From positions 54,336-118,335 of the forward strand of contig JAHDXO010000033.1 in assembly GCA_023382975.1 (NCBI GenBank): a DNA stretch of 64,000 nt, written 5' to 3'. Source of the DNA: Pirellulaceae bacterium. GTDB lineage: Bacteria; Planctomycetota; Planctomycetia; Pirellulales; Pirellulaceae. Under the pieces are notes generated by a model that was not told where the DNA came from, ran no database searches, and was given only the letters and a program-made list of their open reading frames with translations. The translations under genes were made by a program, and so were the position numbers. Of this stretch, positions 56,139 through 64,000 are shown in pieces (the stretch's first letter is position 1; every line of letters starts with the position of its first letter).

Positions 56139-56411
56139 ATGGAATTCGAGTGGGACCCAGACAAAGGGGCGCGAAATTTGTCGAAGCACCGGGTTGCGTT
56201 CAGTGAAGCAGCCACGGTGTTCGGGGATCCCTTGGCCATCACCTTCCATGATCCAGGGCATTCCGACGACGAGGACCGGTACCTGACGTTCGGGTACTCG
56301 ACGGATGGTCGCCTGCTGATCGTGTCCCACACCGATCGCGGCGATCGAAACCGAATTATTAGCGCTCGTGTCGCCACACGACGGGAGAGGAAGATCTATG
56401 AAGAGGGATAA
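56139..56411 (+). CDS. brnT: BrnT-family toxin
   Basis: Protein of 90 aa with the full BrnT pattern: MEFEWDPDKGARNLSKHRVAFSEAATVFGDPLAITFHDPGHS, then RYLTFGYSTDGRLLIVSHTDR, then RIISARVATRRERKIYEEG. BrnT is a RelE-fold ribonuclease that stops growth under stress. The C-terminal ARxATRRERKxYE stretch contains the catalytic-type basic residues. The partner gene overlaps its end by 14 bp. It lies about 200 bp after the decayed ParE remnant. Confidence 0.92.
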   Translation: MEFEWDPDKGARNLSKHRVAFSEAATVFGDPLAITFHDPGHSDDEDRYLTFGYSTDGRLLIVSHTDRGDRNRIISARVATRRERKIYEEG

Positions 56412-56616
56412 GACGACTGGCGAGGATGACGATCTCCGTCCCGAGTATCATCCGGATGAACTCAAGGGCGGAGTCCGCGGCAAGTACCTGGAACTGTACC
56501 GAAGTGGAACGAATTTGGCGCTTCTTGCACCGGACGTTCGCGCGGCGTTTCCAACCGACGAGTCCGTGAACGAAGCACTTCGGTCCATGATGCACGACAC
56601 TGTGGCCGCACCGTAG
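56398..56616 (+). CDS. BrnA-like antitoxin
   Basis: Protein of 72 aa: acidic and basic start (MKRDKTTGEDDDLRPEYHPDELKGGVRGKYLELYRSG), then FPTDESVNEALRSMM, which fits the short ribbon-helix-helix-like tail of BrnA antitoxins. Position is the main argument: it starts inside the last codons of brnT, with GGGAGAGG as ribosome site. It should neutralise BrnT and repress the pair. Confidence 0.75.
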   Translation: MKRDKTTGEDDDLRPEYHPDELKGGVRGKYLELYRSGTNLALLAPDVRAAFPTDESVNEALRSMMHDTVAAP

Positions 56617-56669
56617 CACGCTGTTGTCGGACGAGACGCCGATTGGTCGTGGGTCGCAAGGGCCCGAAC

Positions 56670-57250
56670 TGATGAAGGATTAGATGGTGCGGTGATCAGG
56701 GAGGGGACGTTTCGGGGGAGAGAGATTGCGGGGCGGTAGACTCCGCCACGATCTAGTCCTCGTTCAAGTGCCTGGCGCGCTCGGCGGGAGAGAACGGCAG
56801 CGTGGGAGAAGGGGCTCGCTGTAGGGTTTTGCATTTCTGCCGGCCGGTTCCGGGCGGCGCTCTCGAGCATCGAGGGGGCGGCGATCCGCGCGGCAAGGAG
56901 TTCGAATCGCATTGGGGGCGGGTAAAGGGACGGCAGTTGCGTGTTTCGCGGAGCTCTTGCAGTGATCGCGTTCTCGAAGGCTGGAATCGCACGGATGGCA
57001 AAGCCGGAGCACCGATGATCGGCAGCCCGTTTCGTGTCGGGAACGATTTTGGCCCGGATTATTCACGGGGGCATGTTGTAGCACAGGCAGCTTGCCTGTG
57101 TTCCCCAAATACAGGCTGGCAGCCTGTACTACGGTCCCGCGGAGCACTTCGTGAATAATCCGGATTGGTCTGGACCGCACGGGATGCGGCGATGGCAATT
57201 CGCAATTCAACCCCTGCCCCGGCACTGCCATCCGTGCTGTCCTGGACGCC
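56670..57250. repeat. Dispersed repeat, copy 2 (interrupted)
   Basis: Second copy of the segment at 54668-55150, from ATGAAGGATTAGATGG to the GGCACTGCCATCCGTG block. It contains an extra 110-bp element at 57054-57163 that copy 1 lacks. It directly follows the brnT/brnA genes, and no gene was recognised between 56617 and the ABC ATPase end at 57330. Confidence 0.75.
57054..57163. mobile_element. MITE-like 110-bp element
   Basis: The ends are perfect 14-bp inverted repeats, CCGGATTATTCACG (57054-57067) and CGTGAATAATCCGG (57150-57163). Inside lie two palindromes, CACAGGCAGCTTGCCTGTG (57082-57100) and TACAGGCTGGCAGCCTGTA (57110-57128). The element has no coding capacity. Comparison with the empty site in repeat copy 1 (near 55065-55075) shows it as a clean insertion, so it moved as a unit, presumably with help from a transposase elsewhere. 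Confidence 0.65.
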
Positions 57251-57329
57251 GCCGGCTAGCGGCCTGCTTGAACCACTCGCTGGATGGGACAGCGGCACCC
57301 GCCGAGGCTTTTCCGACCACAGCGGGACT

Positions 57330-58292
57330 TCACACCTGCGGCTTCGGCGGTGGCGGAGTCTCGGTGGTGGCGCCCATGCCCTTGGTCAGGGCCATGAAGG
57401 CCGATTCCAGATTGATCTCTTCTTCGCGGAACATGGTCAGGCGGTATCCCTGCTGGACCAGCAGTTCGGCCAAGCCGCTGTGGTCGTCCACGCCGCGTTT
57501 CAGCGTGGCGATGATCTGGCCCTTGCGGATTTCGACCGAATCGACGATGTCCTGATTTTCCAGCAGGCGAGCGGCGCCTTCGCTGTTGTCCCGGACGCGG
57601 ATGTGCAGCACGGTGTGCTGCCGGACTTGCTTCATGACGTCGGCGACCTCCGCATTGACCGACATCACGCCCCGGTCGATCACGCCGATCTTATTGCAGA
57701 TGTCGGCCAGTTCGGGCAGGATGTGACTTGAGACGATGATCGTCTTCCCCATTTCGCCCAACCGCCGCAGCAGGTTGCGCATATCGATCCGGGCGCGCGG
57801 ATCGAGGCCGCTGAGCGGTTCGTCCAGCAGCAGCACCTGGGGGTCGTGCAGCAGGGTGCGCGCCAGCCCCAGTCGCTGCGTCTGTCCGCGGCTGAGCGTG
57901 TTGGCGAATGCATCGCGTTTGAAGTCCAGATCGACGATCTGCAGCATTTCGTCGCAGACCTTGCGCCGCTGCTGGCCGCGGATCCGGTATGCGGCGGCGA
58001 AGAACTCGAGGTACTCGATCACCCGCATGTCGTCGTAGACGCCGAAGAAGTCGGGCATGTAGCCGACCAGTCGCCGGATCTCCTTGGCTTTGGTATAGAT
58101 CGAATTGCCGCACACATAGGCCTCGCCCCAGGTGGGGTTCAGCAGCGTGGCGATGATCCGCATGGTCGTGGTCTTGCCCGCTCCGTTGGGCCCGATGAAT
58201 CCGAACAGATCGCCCTGTTCGAGCTTCAACTGGATCGAGCGGATGGCGAACATCTCGCCGTACTTCTTCGTCAGATCTTGGGTCTCGATCAC
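57330..58292 (-). CDS. ABC transporter ATP-binding protein (CcmA/NosF-like)
   Basis: Protein of 320 aa: Walker A GPNGAGKTT (about 34-42), signature LSRGQTQRLGLAR (Arg in place of the second Gly of LSGGQ), Walker B VLLLDEPLSGLDPRA, switch His in IIVSSHILPEL. A C-terminal domain of about 90 residues (VLHIRVRDNSEGAARLLEN) and a proline tail are typical of DrrA/NosF-type exporters. Its membrane partner is probably encoded outside the window or by the next gene. It starts 48 bp after the 749-aa gene. Confidence 0.92.
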   Translation of the reverse strand: MIETQDLTKKYGEMFAIRSIQLKLEQGDLFGFIGPNGAGKTTTMRIIATLLNPTWGEAYVCGNSIYTKAKEIRRLVGYMPDFFGVYDDMRVIEYLEFFAAAYRIRGQQRRKVCDEMLQIVDLDFKRDAFANTLSRGQTQRLGLARTLLHDPQVLLLDEPLSGLDPRARIDMRNLLRRLGEMGKTIIVSSHILPELADICNKIGVIDRGVMSVNAEVADVMKQVRQHTVLHIRVRDNSEGAARLLENQDIVDSVEIRKGQIIATLKRGVDDHSGLAELLVQQGYRLTMFREEEINLESAFMALTKGMGATTETPPPPKPQV

Positions 58293-58340
58293 AATTCACG
58301 CCTTTCGAACCGCCGGACAGGACGGACGGCCAAACTTACG

Positions 58341-60590
58341 TTAGCGAACGGGGCTGTCCACAGGAAACACGACTCGGTACAAGGTCCAACGGCGATCGGT
58401 CAGTTCCGCCTGGGATCGACCGTCGCGATTCAGCGTGGCTGCGGGTTCCGCTCCGCGTCCCACCAGGATCGCCCGTCCCATGCGGAGGTGGTCGCTGAGG
58501 TCCAGGTACGATTGATAGCGATGCGTCAGGCCGGTGTACTTGCGGCCCCCCGCGGCCTGATAGAACATCAACACTTCCAGAATGCGAGCCACATCGAGCG
58601 ATGCCTGGTCCCAGGGCGTGCTGACGTCTCGCGTATCCACCACCTGCCGCCTCGTCAGCCGCCACTCCAGATTCCGCGGACGCAATCCGTCGAATGCGAC
58701 CACCGCACCGGGCCGGAGCGATCCCGTCAGCGGATAGGACCAGTTGCGGTACAACACCTGGCAATCGTTCAATTCCACCGCCAGCGGGTTGAGCATCCGT
58801 CCGCTCAGCAAACCGTTGCTGTCGACCGACAGATCGCCCGTGTCGGGCAGGCGGATATCGGCGCACCAGCGTGCCCGGAGAGCCTTGCTGGACGACACCT
58901 GGACGGGCATTCCGATCAACTCCGAACGGCTCGCGCTGTCGCCGTCGGCGTGCTGCCGGATTCGATACCCTTGCGTGAACATCGCTTCGGTTGCCCGCGT
59001 GTTCAGTCCCCCCAGTCCGTCACCCGGCAAACCTTGCCAGGCAAACAACTGCTCGCCCGGCTCCGTCGCCGACTCCGGCAGCGGCACTTGCGTCTGCAAT
59101 TCCAGATCGAAGGCTTGCGTAGCCGGACTGTACAGATGGAGCCAAGTCGTGCCCTGAACCAGCGAACGATCGACGTCGACATCGACGAGATCCAGTTGGT
59201 TGATGTGGACGCGATTGCCCGAGGTCGTCAACGCCAGCAGCACGGCGAGCAGCGAGAATCCGGCCACCGCCCCAGGAAACGTGATCCAGGTCCATTGCCA
59301 TCGCTGGTATCGCTTGAGCACGTAATAGTCGACCGGGCCGATCAGCAGGATGTAGACCAGGATCAACCCCGCCACCCACGAGAAATCGACGCGGGTCACT
59401 CCGTCGAATTGATCGAGCGCCGCGCGGAATTGCCCGATCAGATCGTCGTAGCCCAGATGCGAAATCTGGCGGTTCTCCGGTTCTTCGTCCAACTGGCCGC
59501 GGCGGCCCGTGCCGCCTTGCAGCACCCGCGCCACCAGCGCCGGCCGCCCCTGCCACCGGTCGAACGGGGCCTGATCGGGATCGAAAGCCAGAAACACCAC
59601 CTGGCCCAAGCCGAACGCATGTCGAACGATCGTCGGCAATTGTCCCGCGGGTCCACCGATCTCGCTGCTCTCCACCGCGCCTCGCACCTCGCTCAGCACG
59701 GTCATCGGAATTGCGAAGCGGCGGATCTGCTGGCCGCCGGCACTGTCCAGTCGTTCGGTTGCGCTGGCATAGTCCTCCAGGCCGCTGGTGCTCCGCTGCT
59801 GAACGACCTCGACCAAGGTGCCTGGCGCAAGGGGGGCAAGGCGGCTGTCGGAGGCCAACACTTGGCCGCCGCGCTGGCCAACGCACAACACCAAGCGGCC
59901 GCCCAATTCGAGCCACCGCTGGAACGCGGCGAACTGCTCGGCGTCCATCGCTTCGAGTACGCTGGACTGGCTGGTTGCGACAACCATCGTGCTGACCGCT
60001 TCGTACCCCTGCCAACGCCGTGGCAGATCCTGCGCCGATTCCAGCTTGGCGATCGTGACTTGAGATGCCTGGTCCCGCAGGCGCCGCACGGCGTCCTGTT
60101 CGCCAATCGACTGTCCCAGCACGAGAACCAACTGTTGAGTAGACAGTTGGGGCGCGGGCAGGTCGCGGGGCGAGATCCGCCGTTCGGCAAGCGTCTGACC
60201 GGAGGCCGACAGTCGCACGGTCAACGGGGCTCGGGTGCGGCCGATCTTGACATATTGCAGCAAACGACGCTGACCTGACCCCTGTGGCTCCGCCCACATC
60301 TCGCGGTCGTCCCGGTAGGTCACTGGCACTCCGTCCCCGTCGACGGTTTCAAGTTCCACCTGCAAGTCGACCGTGGCGGACACTCCGTTGACGGTGATCC
60401 AGACGGGCGTCCAATGTCCCACCTTGTAGATGCCCGCGAATCCGATGTCGACGGCCTCGATGCGAACCTCCGAGGCATCCGCCGCCAAGCCGATCTGCGC
60501 AGCAAATCCCCACGTCGTCCCGACTGCGGCCAGGATCAGCAACAAGGCGGCTCGAGGTCGGCGTGTTTCTGTCCTTGGCGAATGGGGCAT
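58341..60590 (-). CDS. Large exported/membrane protein partnered with ABC ATPase
   Basis: Protein of 749 aa with a signal peptide (RAALLLILAAVGTTWGFAAQIGLA). The N-terminal half is periplasmic, beta-rich and von Willebrand/CARDB-like in flavour (VGHWTPVWITVNGVSATVDLQVELETVDG). Two membrane segments follow near the middle (VAGLILVYILLIGPVDYYVLKRY; WITFPGAVAGFSLLAVLLALTT), then a C-terminal soluble domain. The pattern resembles planctomycete proteins adjacent to gliding/ABC-2 ATPases, but the function is unknown. Being co-directional and 48 bp from the ATPase, the two likely form one complex. Confidence 0.78.
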   Translation of the reverse strand: MPHSPRTETRRPRAALLLILAAVGTTWGFAAQIGLAADASEVRIEAVDIGFAGIYKVGHWTPVWITVNGVSATVDLQVELETVDGDGVPVTYRDDREMWAEPQGSGQRRLLQYVKIGRTRAPLTVRLSASGQTLAERRISPRDLPAPQLSTQQLVLVLGQSIGEQDAVRRLRDQASQVTIAKLESAQDLPRRWQGYEAVSTMVVATSQSSVLEAMDAEQFAAFQRWLELGGRLVLCVGQRGGQVLASDSRLAPLAPGTLVEVVQQRSTSGLEDYASATERLDSAGGQQIRRFAIPMTVLSEVRGAVESSEIGGPAGQLPTIVRHAFGLGQVVFLAFDPDQAPFDRWQGRPALVARVLQGGTGRRGQLDEEPENRQISHLGYDDLIGQFRAALDQFDGVTRVDFSWVAGLILVYILLIGPVDYYVLKRYQRWQWTWITFPGAVAGFSLLAVLLALTTSGNRVHINQLDLVDVDVDRSLVQGTTWLHLYSPATQAFDLELQTQVPLPESATEPGEQLFAWQGLPGDGLGGLNTRATEAMFTQGYRIRQHADGDSASRSELIGMPVQVSSSKALRARWCADIRLPDTGDLSVDSNGLLSGRMLNPLAVELNDCQVLYRNWSYPLTGSLRPGAVVAFDGLRPRNLEWRLTRRQVVDTRDVSTPWDQASLDVARILEVLMFYQAAGGRKYTGLTHRYQSYLDLSDHLRMGRAILVGRGAEPAATLNRDGRSQAELTDRRWTLYRVVFPVDSPVR

Positions 60591-60675
60591 CGGTATTCGG
60601 GATTTCAGATATTGAAGGATCGGGCGGTAGATACGGGAATTGGCTGGCCGGAGTTGCTCTCCGGTGAGATCCTCG

Positions 60676-61086
60676 TCAGGGCTTTTCCGTCAGCGAACAG
60701 GTGCAAACCAAATGGCCGCAACCCGGACACCCGGACCCGTACTTGCGACTCACCGCTTCGCTGAGATCCACCCCGACAACATTCGCGATCGTCGTCAGCC
60801 ACGCCAGGACGTCGGCGAACTCTCCCATCTTGTCCTCGAACGAGCCGTGCCGCAAGGCGCCCGCCAACTCGCCGACCTCCTCCATCAGCCACATGAACGT
60901 GCCGTCCACGCCCCGCGCCACGTCCTTTTCCAGGTACATGTCGCGGATCAGACGCTGGAAATCGGCCAAGCCGATCCCGGAATGTTCCGCGAGGCCACGA
61001 TCTTCTGCCAGTCTGTCGAGCACCGTTCGAGTTCCTTCCAGTTTCCATCCGAATTCCCACGAATCCGGCTTCAAAGTATCGATCAA
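60676..61086 (-). CDS. MazG-like nucleotide pyrophosphohydrolase
   Basis: Protein of up to 136 aa. The MazG four-helix motif is clear: WLMEEVGELAGALRHG and then EFADVLAWLTTIANVVGVD, with the metal-binding pattern ExxE..ExxxD. These enzymes hydrolyse (d)NTPs to NMP and pyrophosphate. The C-terminus adds a zinc-type CPGCGHLVCTC. The N-terminal 40 residues (KPDSWEFGWKLEGTR...) come from a degenerate copy of the CCGAATTC palindromic repeat, so the true start could be the TTG at 60969 (MADFQRLIRD...), which matches family length better. Confidence 0.8.
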   Translation of the reverse strand: MIDTLKPDSWEFGWKLEGTRTVLDRLAEDRGLAEHSGIGLADFQRLIRDMYLEKDVARGVDGTFMWLMEEVGELAGALRHGSFEDKMGEFADVLAWLTTIANVVGVDLSEAVSRKYGSGCPGCGHLVCTCSLTEKP

Positions 61087-61121
61087 GGCCCCGCAGGTGC
61101 CTGTCCCTTTCTCCCGTTAAC

Positions 61122-63872
61122 TCAGTCCAAGGCGTCCGATTCGGGGCGCAACCGAACCACATTTTGCAGGGCTTCTTCGGCCTCTTCGGTACGCCCCAGT
61201 TGCTCCAGCGCCCGAGCGAGCCCCGCGTGAAATTCGACATCCATCAGGTCGGTCTCCAGACCGCTGCGGGCCCAGCGCTCGGCCTGCTCGTAGTCGCCGT
61301 CGGCCAAGGACAACTCCAGCAGCTTCTTGCACAGTAGCGGGTTTTCCGAATCCCGCTCGGCCAGTTCGGCCAACGCGGCCCCCAGTTTACGCTGTTCCCC
61401 CGATTTCAGAAAGACGCGGGTCAGCGATTTCAACCAGTTCGCATCCCGAGGGAAACGAGTCGCACCCAACCGGTACAACCGCTCGGCTTCGGCAAAGTCG
61501 CCGGATTGCAGTCGCAGTCCGGCCAGCAGCGCGAGCGCATTTTCTTGCGGGGCATCCTCGGAAACGACCGTTTCAAGCAACTTCACTGCCTGCCGCGTGT
61601 CGCCGATCGACAGATACAGGCGAGCCAGCACGTAGGCGGCCCGTTGCTGGTCGGGCTGAATGCGCAGCGATTGGATGGCGTACTTGCGCGCTTGCACGTT
61701 GTCGCGCCGCTGGAGGTAGGCCTCGGCCAATTCGGCCGCCAAATCGGCATCGTCGGGTGCGCGGTCGGCAGCCCGCAGCAATTCGCTGAAGCCGCGCGAT
61801 GCCACGGGCCGTTCGGAGGGCGCATCCCCGACGATCGGTTGCAAGAATTCGATGTACCGCCGCTCGAATTCTTCCTGTTCAACACCGAAACAACGCTGGA
61901 TCGCTTGGCGGGTATTCAGGCGGTCGGTGTAGGCCTCCAGCAGGTCGATCAGTCCCTGGGGACCGAACTCGGCCTGGATGAACTCGGCGTACAACTGAGC
62001 CTGGCAGTAGGCCAGCGTCCAGTCGTCCGGGCCGCGCGGCCGGATGAAGCCGCGGTTGATGGTATCCAGGTCGAACAGTTCGCCAGCGTGCGCGCGGCGG
62101 ACGAGGATCTCGGTCCACTGGTCCGGTCGCCGCTGATCCTCCAGCAGGACGGCCAGCGCTTCGGTGTACCAATGCGGGATCTGGAAATCGGTTTGCTGCA
62201 GATTGACGACATGGACGAACTCGTGCCTCAGCACGCGCGCCCAGTTGAACTTGACCGGCAACTCGGTCGGCGAAGCGATCGCCACCACTCGTCCCGCACA
62301 GGCGCCGACCGTGCCGATGAAAGGCAGTCCGACCATCCGGGCGCTGAACCAGGCGTGGCCGCTGGAATTCCGGGCGCGGCTGAAGATCTGGATCAGCGAC
62401 TTGTCCGGCGGTTCGTAGCCCAGGCGGGCGACGATCTGGGGATAGATCCGCTCTTCCAAATACCGCGCCGCGAACGTTGCCAGAAGCTCGTTTTGCTCGG
62501 CGTCATACCGCAGCACGAAATGGTCGGTCTCCAGTACGGCGTAGTCCCGCAACACGTCGAGCACTTCCAGCATGTTCTTGACCCGCACGTTGAACGGGTC
62601 GTCTGCGAATGAAGTATCGAGAAGCTGCTTGGCTTCGGTCTCCTCGCCCAACCGCATCAGGATCATGCCCAACCGTCCGCGGGCGTACATCAGATTCGGC
62701 AACCGCTCGATCGCCTCGCGATAGAAACCGGCGGCCTGCGGATACCGCCGCATCAGGTCCAGGCTATCCGCGAGCGTGGCAAAGAACACACCGCAATGCG
62801 AGTTGCGGGCGGTCACTTCCGCCCGCAACTTCGGCCAACGCGAAGATGCCTCGGTCGAGTCCCAGCCGTCCAGCACTCCGAACACCGCGGCCAGGCGGCC
62901 CAGTGTTTCCTCGTCCAACGGGTTCAACAGCCGGGCGGTTTCCAAGGCGTCCAGCGCTTCGGCGACTCGCAATTCCGCGAACAACCGATCGGCCTGCAAC
63001 TGATGAGCCGCCAGCAGGTGGTTGTCGATGTCCAGCGCGCGGCGGATCGCCTCGTCCGCCGCGTCCAAATCGTAGCTTTGCAGCGCCAATCGAGCCAAGG
63101 CGGCATGGACTTCTGCGGCGTTTGGATTGATCGCCAGCGCGGCCTGCAATTCCGCCCGGGCGTCCGCCTCGTTGTATTTTTCCAGCAGCAGCAAGCCCAT
63201 CTCGTAATGAGCAAGCCAGAAATCCGGATCGCGCCGCAGGCAATCGGGATACAGTTGGCCGACCAGTTGCTGGAAGTGGCGGCTGTCGCGGTTCCAACGC
63301 GCGTGCTGGGCAACTGCTCGTCCGATCCATATTGCCTGCTCCGGAGACAGGTCGTGATGCTGACGCTGGTACTCGACAAACCAGCGGTAGCCATCCGCCG
63401 CCTGGTCGATCCGCCCGCCCAGGCGGTCGAGTTCCGCCGTCACCCAGCGGGCCGCCAATTGATCGGGCTGCTGTGCCAAGGCGGCCTGCGAGTGTTCCAA
63501 CGCTGCGTCGTAGCGTCCGCGACGCAGAGCCAGCAGCGCCCGTTCGGCGGACAGCCGGGCATCGTCGCCGTGCATCGCGACCGCGTCGGCCAGTACCATC
63601 TCCGCCTGCTCGGATTGGCCGGTTGCCAGCCGGCAACGGGCGAGCCCCAACGCGGCGGCGACCGGCTGGTCGGCGGCGAGTTTACCGAACGCCTCGGCCG
63701 CCTCTTCGTAACGGCCGCGGAGCAACCAACGCTGGGCGTCGCGCAACGGATTGTCGTCGGCGCCACGCGACGGTGCGACGGACCAGGCCACGACGATCAG
63801 CCACAGAACAATTAGCCGCCTGCCGCGACGACTCGCGGTGCCGACACCTGTTGGTGGTTCAAATCGATTCAA
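61122..63872 (-). CDS. TPR protein with gluzincin (peptidase MA-like) domain
   Basis: Protein of 916 aa starting at a TTG, with AAGGA about 10 bases upstream. A signal segment (RLIVLWLIVVAWSVAPSRG) is followed by some 12 TPR units, then a zinc peptidase domain with HEFVH at 550-554 and the third ligand Glu571 in WYTEALAV (peptidase MA family pattern), then more TPRs to the end. It is probably exported and membrane-associated, cutting protein partners held by the TPR arrays. It lies just 35 bp before the MazG-like gene. Confidence 0.87.
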   Translation of the reverse strand: MNRFEPPTGVGTASRRGRRLIVLWLIVVAWSVAPSRGADDNPLRDAQRWLLRGRYEEAAEAFGKLAADQPVAAALGLARCRLATGQSEQAEMVLADAVAMHGDDARLSAERALLALRRGRYDAALEHSQAALAQQPDQLAARWVTAELDRLGGRIDQAADGYRWFVEYQRQHHDLSPEQAIWIGRAVAQHARWNRDSRHFQQLVGQLYPDCLRRDPDFWLAHYEMGLLLLEKYNEADARAELQAALAINPNAAEVHAALARLALQSYDLDAADEAIRRALDIDNHLLAAHQLQADRLFAELRVAEALDALETARLLNPLDEETLGRLAAVFGVLDGWDSTEASSRWPKLRAEVTARNSHCGVFFATLADSLDLMRRYPQAAGFYREAIERLPNLMYARGRLGMILMRLGEETEAKQLLDTSFADDPFNVRVKNMLEVLDVLRDYAVLETDHFVLRYDAEQNELLATFAARYLEERIYPQIVARLGYEPPDKSLIQIFSRARNSSGHAWFSARMVGLPFIGTVGACAGRVVAIASPTELPVKFNWARVLRHEFVHVVNLQQTDFQIPHWYTEALAVLLEDQRRPDQWTEILVRRAHAGELFDLDTINRGFIRPRGPDDWTLAYCQAQLYAEFIQAEFGPQGLIDLLEAYTDRLNTRQAIQRCFGVEQEEFERRYIEFLQPIVGDAPSERPVASRGFSELLRAADRAPDDADLAAELAEAYLQRRDNVQARKYAIQSLRIQPDQQRAAYVLARLYLSIGDTRQAVKLLETVVSEDAPQENALALLAGLRLQSGDFAEAERLYRLGATRFPRDANWLKSLTRVFLKSGEQRKLGAALAELAERDSENPLLCKKLLELSLADGDYEQAERWARSGLETDLMDVEFHAGLARALEQLGRTEEAEEALQNVVRLRPESDALD

Positions 63873-63947
63873 TGGGTTGATCCTTCCTGCTCACTCAAGC
63901 CGCAAACCAACCGTCGCCGTTGGACTTCACTATTCCGCGTGTCCGTT

Positions 63948-64000
63948 GCCAACTGCCAACTGCCAACTGCCAACTGCCAACTGCCAACTGCCAACTGCCA
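63948..64000. repeat. Heptanucleotide tandem repeat at the window end
   Basis: The unit GCCAACT (7 bp) repeats at least seven times without error and continues past the end of the window. It lies upstream of the TPR/peptidase gene. Being a perfect short-unit array, it can vary in length by slipped-strand pairing. Confidence 0.9.

Noticed and set aside
55705..56286. Toxin frame taken as a complete 193-residue protein
   Set aside because: Beyond DPDA the translation has no toxin features, and it runs through the brnT start in another frame, so the extension is read-through rather than a real protein end.
57846..60278. Long plus-strand frame of 810 codons
   Set aside because: It is antisense to the ABC ATPase and its membrane partner, both with clear family or topology features.
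63948..64000. CRISPR or minisatellite explanation for the terminal array
   Set aside because: Units of 7 bp without spacers do not fit CRISPR; it is a simple tandem repeat.

Overview
The window looks like chromosomal DNA of a planctomycete, most likely of the Pirellula/Blastopirellula type. This is inferred from GC-rich codon use and from lineage-typical families: a DUF1587/1592/1588/1585 giant cytochrome-like protein next to a Tat-exported DUF1552 protein, a J-like/SUMF1 fusion, an FG-GAP/ASPIC lipoprotein, PQQ-propeller and DUF4838 proteins, and many small palindromic repeats between genes. No rRNA, tRNA or CRISPR array was seen.

Layout. 0.3-12 kb: secreted or exported degradative proteins (SUMF1-like, alpha/beta hydrolase, DUF4838, DUF1801, DUF1587+DUF1552 pair). 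12.1-19.7 kb: one dense operon of ECF sigma factor, zinc-finger anti-sigma, Spy/CnrX-like sensor, HlyD/MacA adaptor, MacB-type ATPase and three MacB-type permeases, apparently a stress-regulated efflux or lipoprotein-handling system. 20-24.6 kb: accessory zone with an Rpn nuclease, a complete IS1595-type insertion sequence with 8-bp target duplication, and an integron-like platform: the 3' tip of an integrase gene, an attI/promoter leader, and two gene cassettes. 24.6-33.1 kb: a minus-strand operon dabB-dabA-cysD-cysNC-carbonic anhydrase, joining energy-coupled inorganic carbon uptake with sulfate activation, and a divergent winged-helix regulator. 33-53 kb: mostly secreted planctomycete proteins with some housekeeping genes (rsmE, GNAT, nitrilase, NCS2 purine permease). 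53.4-57.3 kb: second accessory zone with a second copy of the integron leader plus one cassette, toxin-antitoxin genes (one decayed), and two copies of a roughly 500-bp dispersed repeat, one interrupted by a 110-bp MITE-like element. 57.3-64 kb: ABC ATPase with a large membrane partner, MazG-like protein, and a TPR/gluzincin peptidase.

The main discovery candidate is the pair of integron-like platforms about 30.7 kb apart. Both carry the same leader of about 340 bp, with a sigma70-like promoter pointing into the cassettes and a repeated TCGGCCTAT motif. Similarity between the two leaders stops exactly at a G/TT core, where attI x attC recombination would join a cassette. Each cassette start (GTTCGGC or GTTATGC) has a perfectly complementary 7-mer near the end of the same cassette, as expected for attC R'/R'' boxes. 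No intact integrase lies in the window. The integrase remnant points toward the cassettes, as in the reverse integrons known from Blastopirellula and Treponema.

Start codons were chosen by ribosome-binding site, signal peptide and operon spacing, and are often downstream of the longest open frame.
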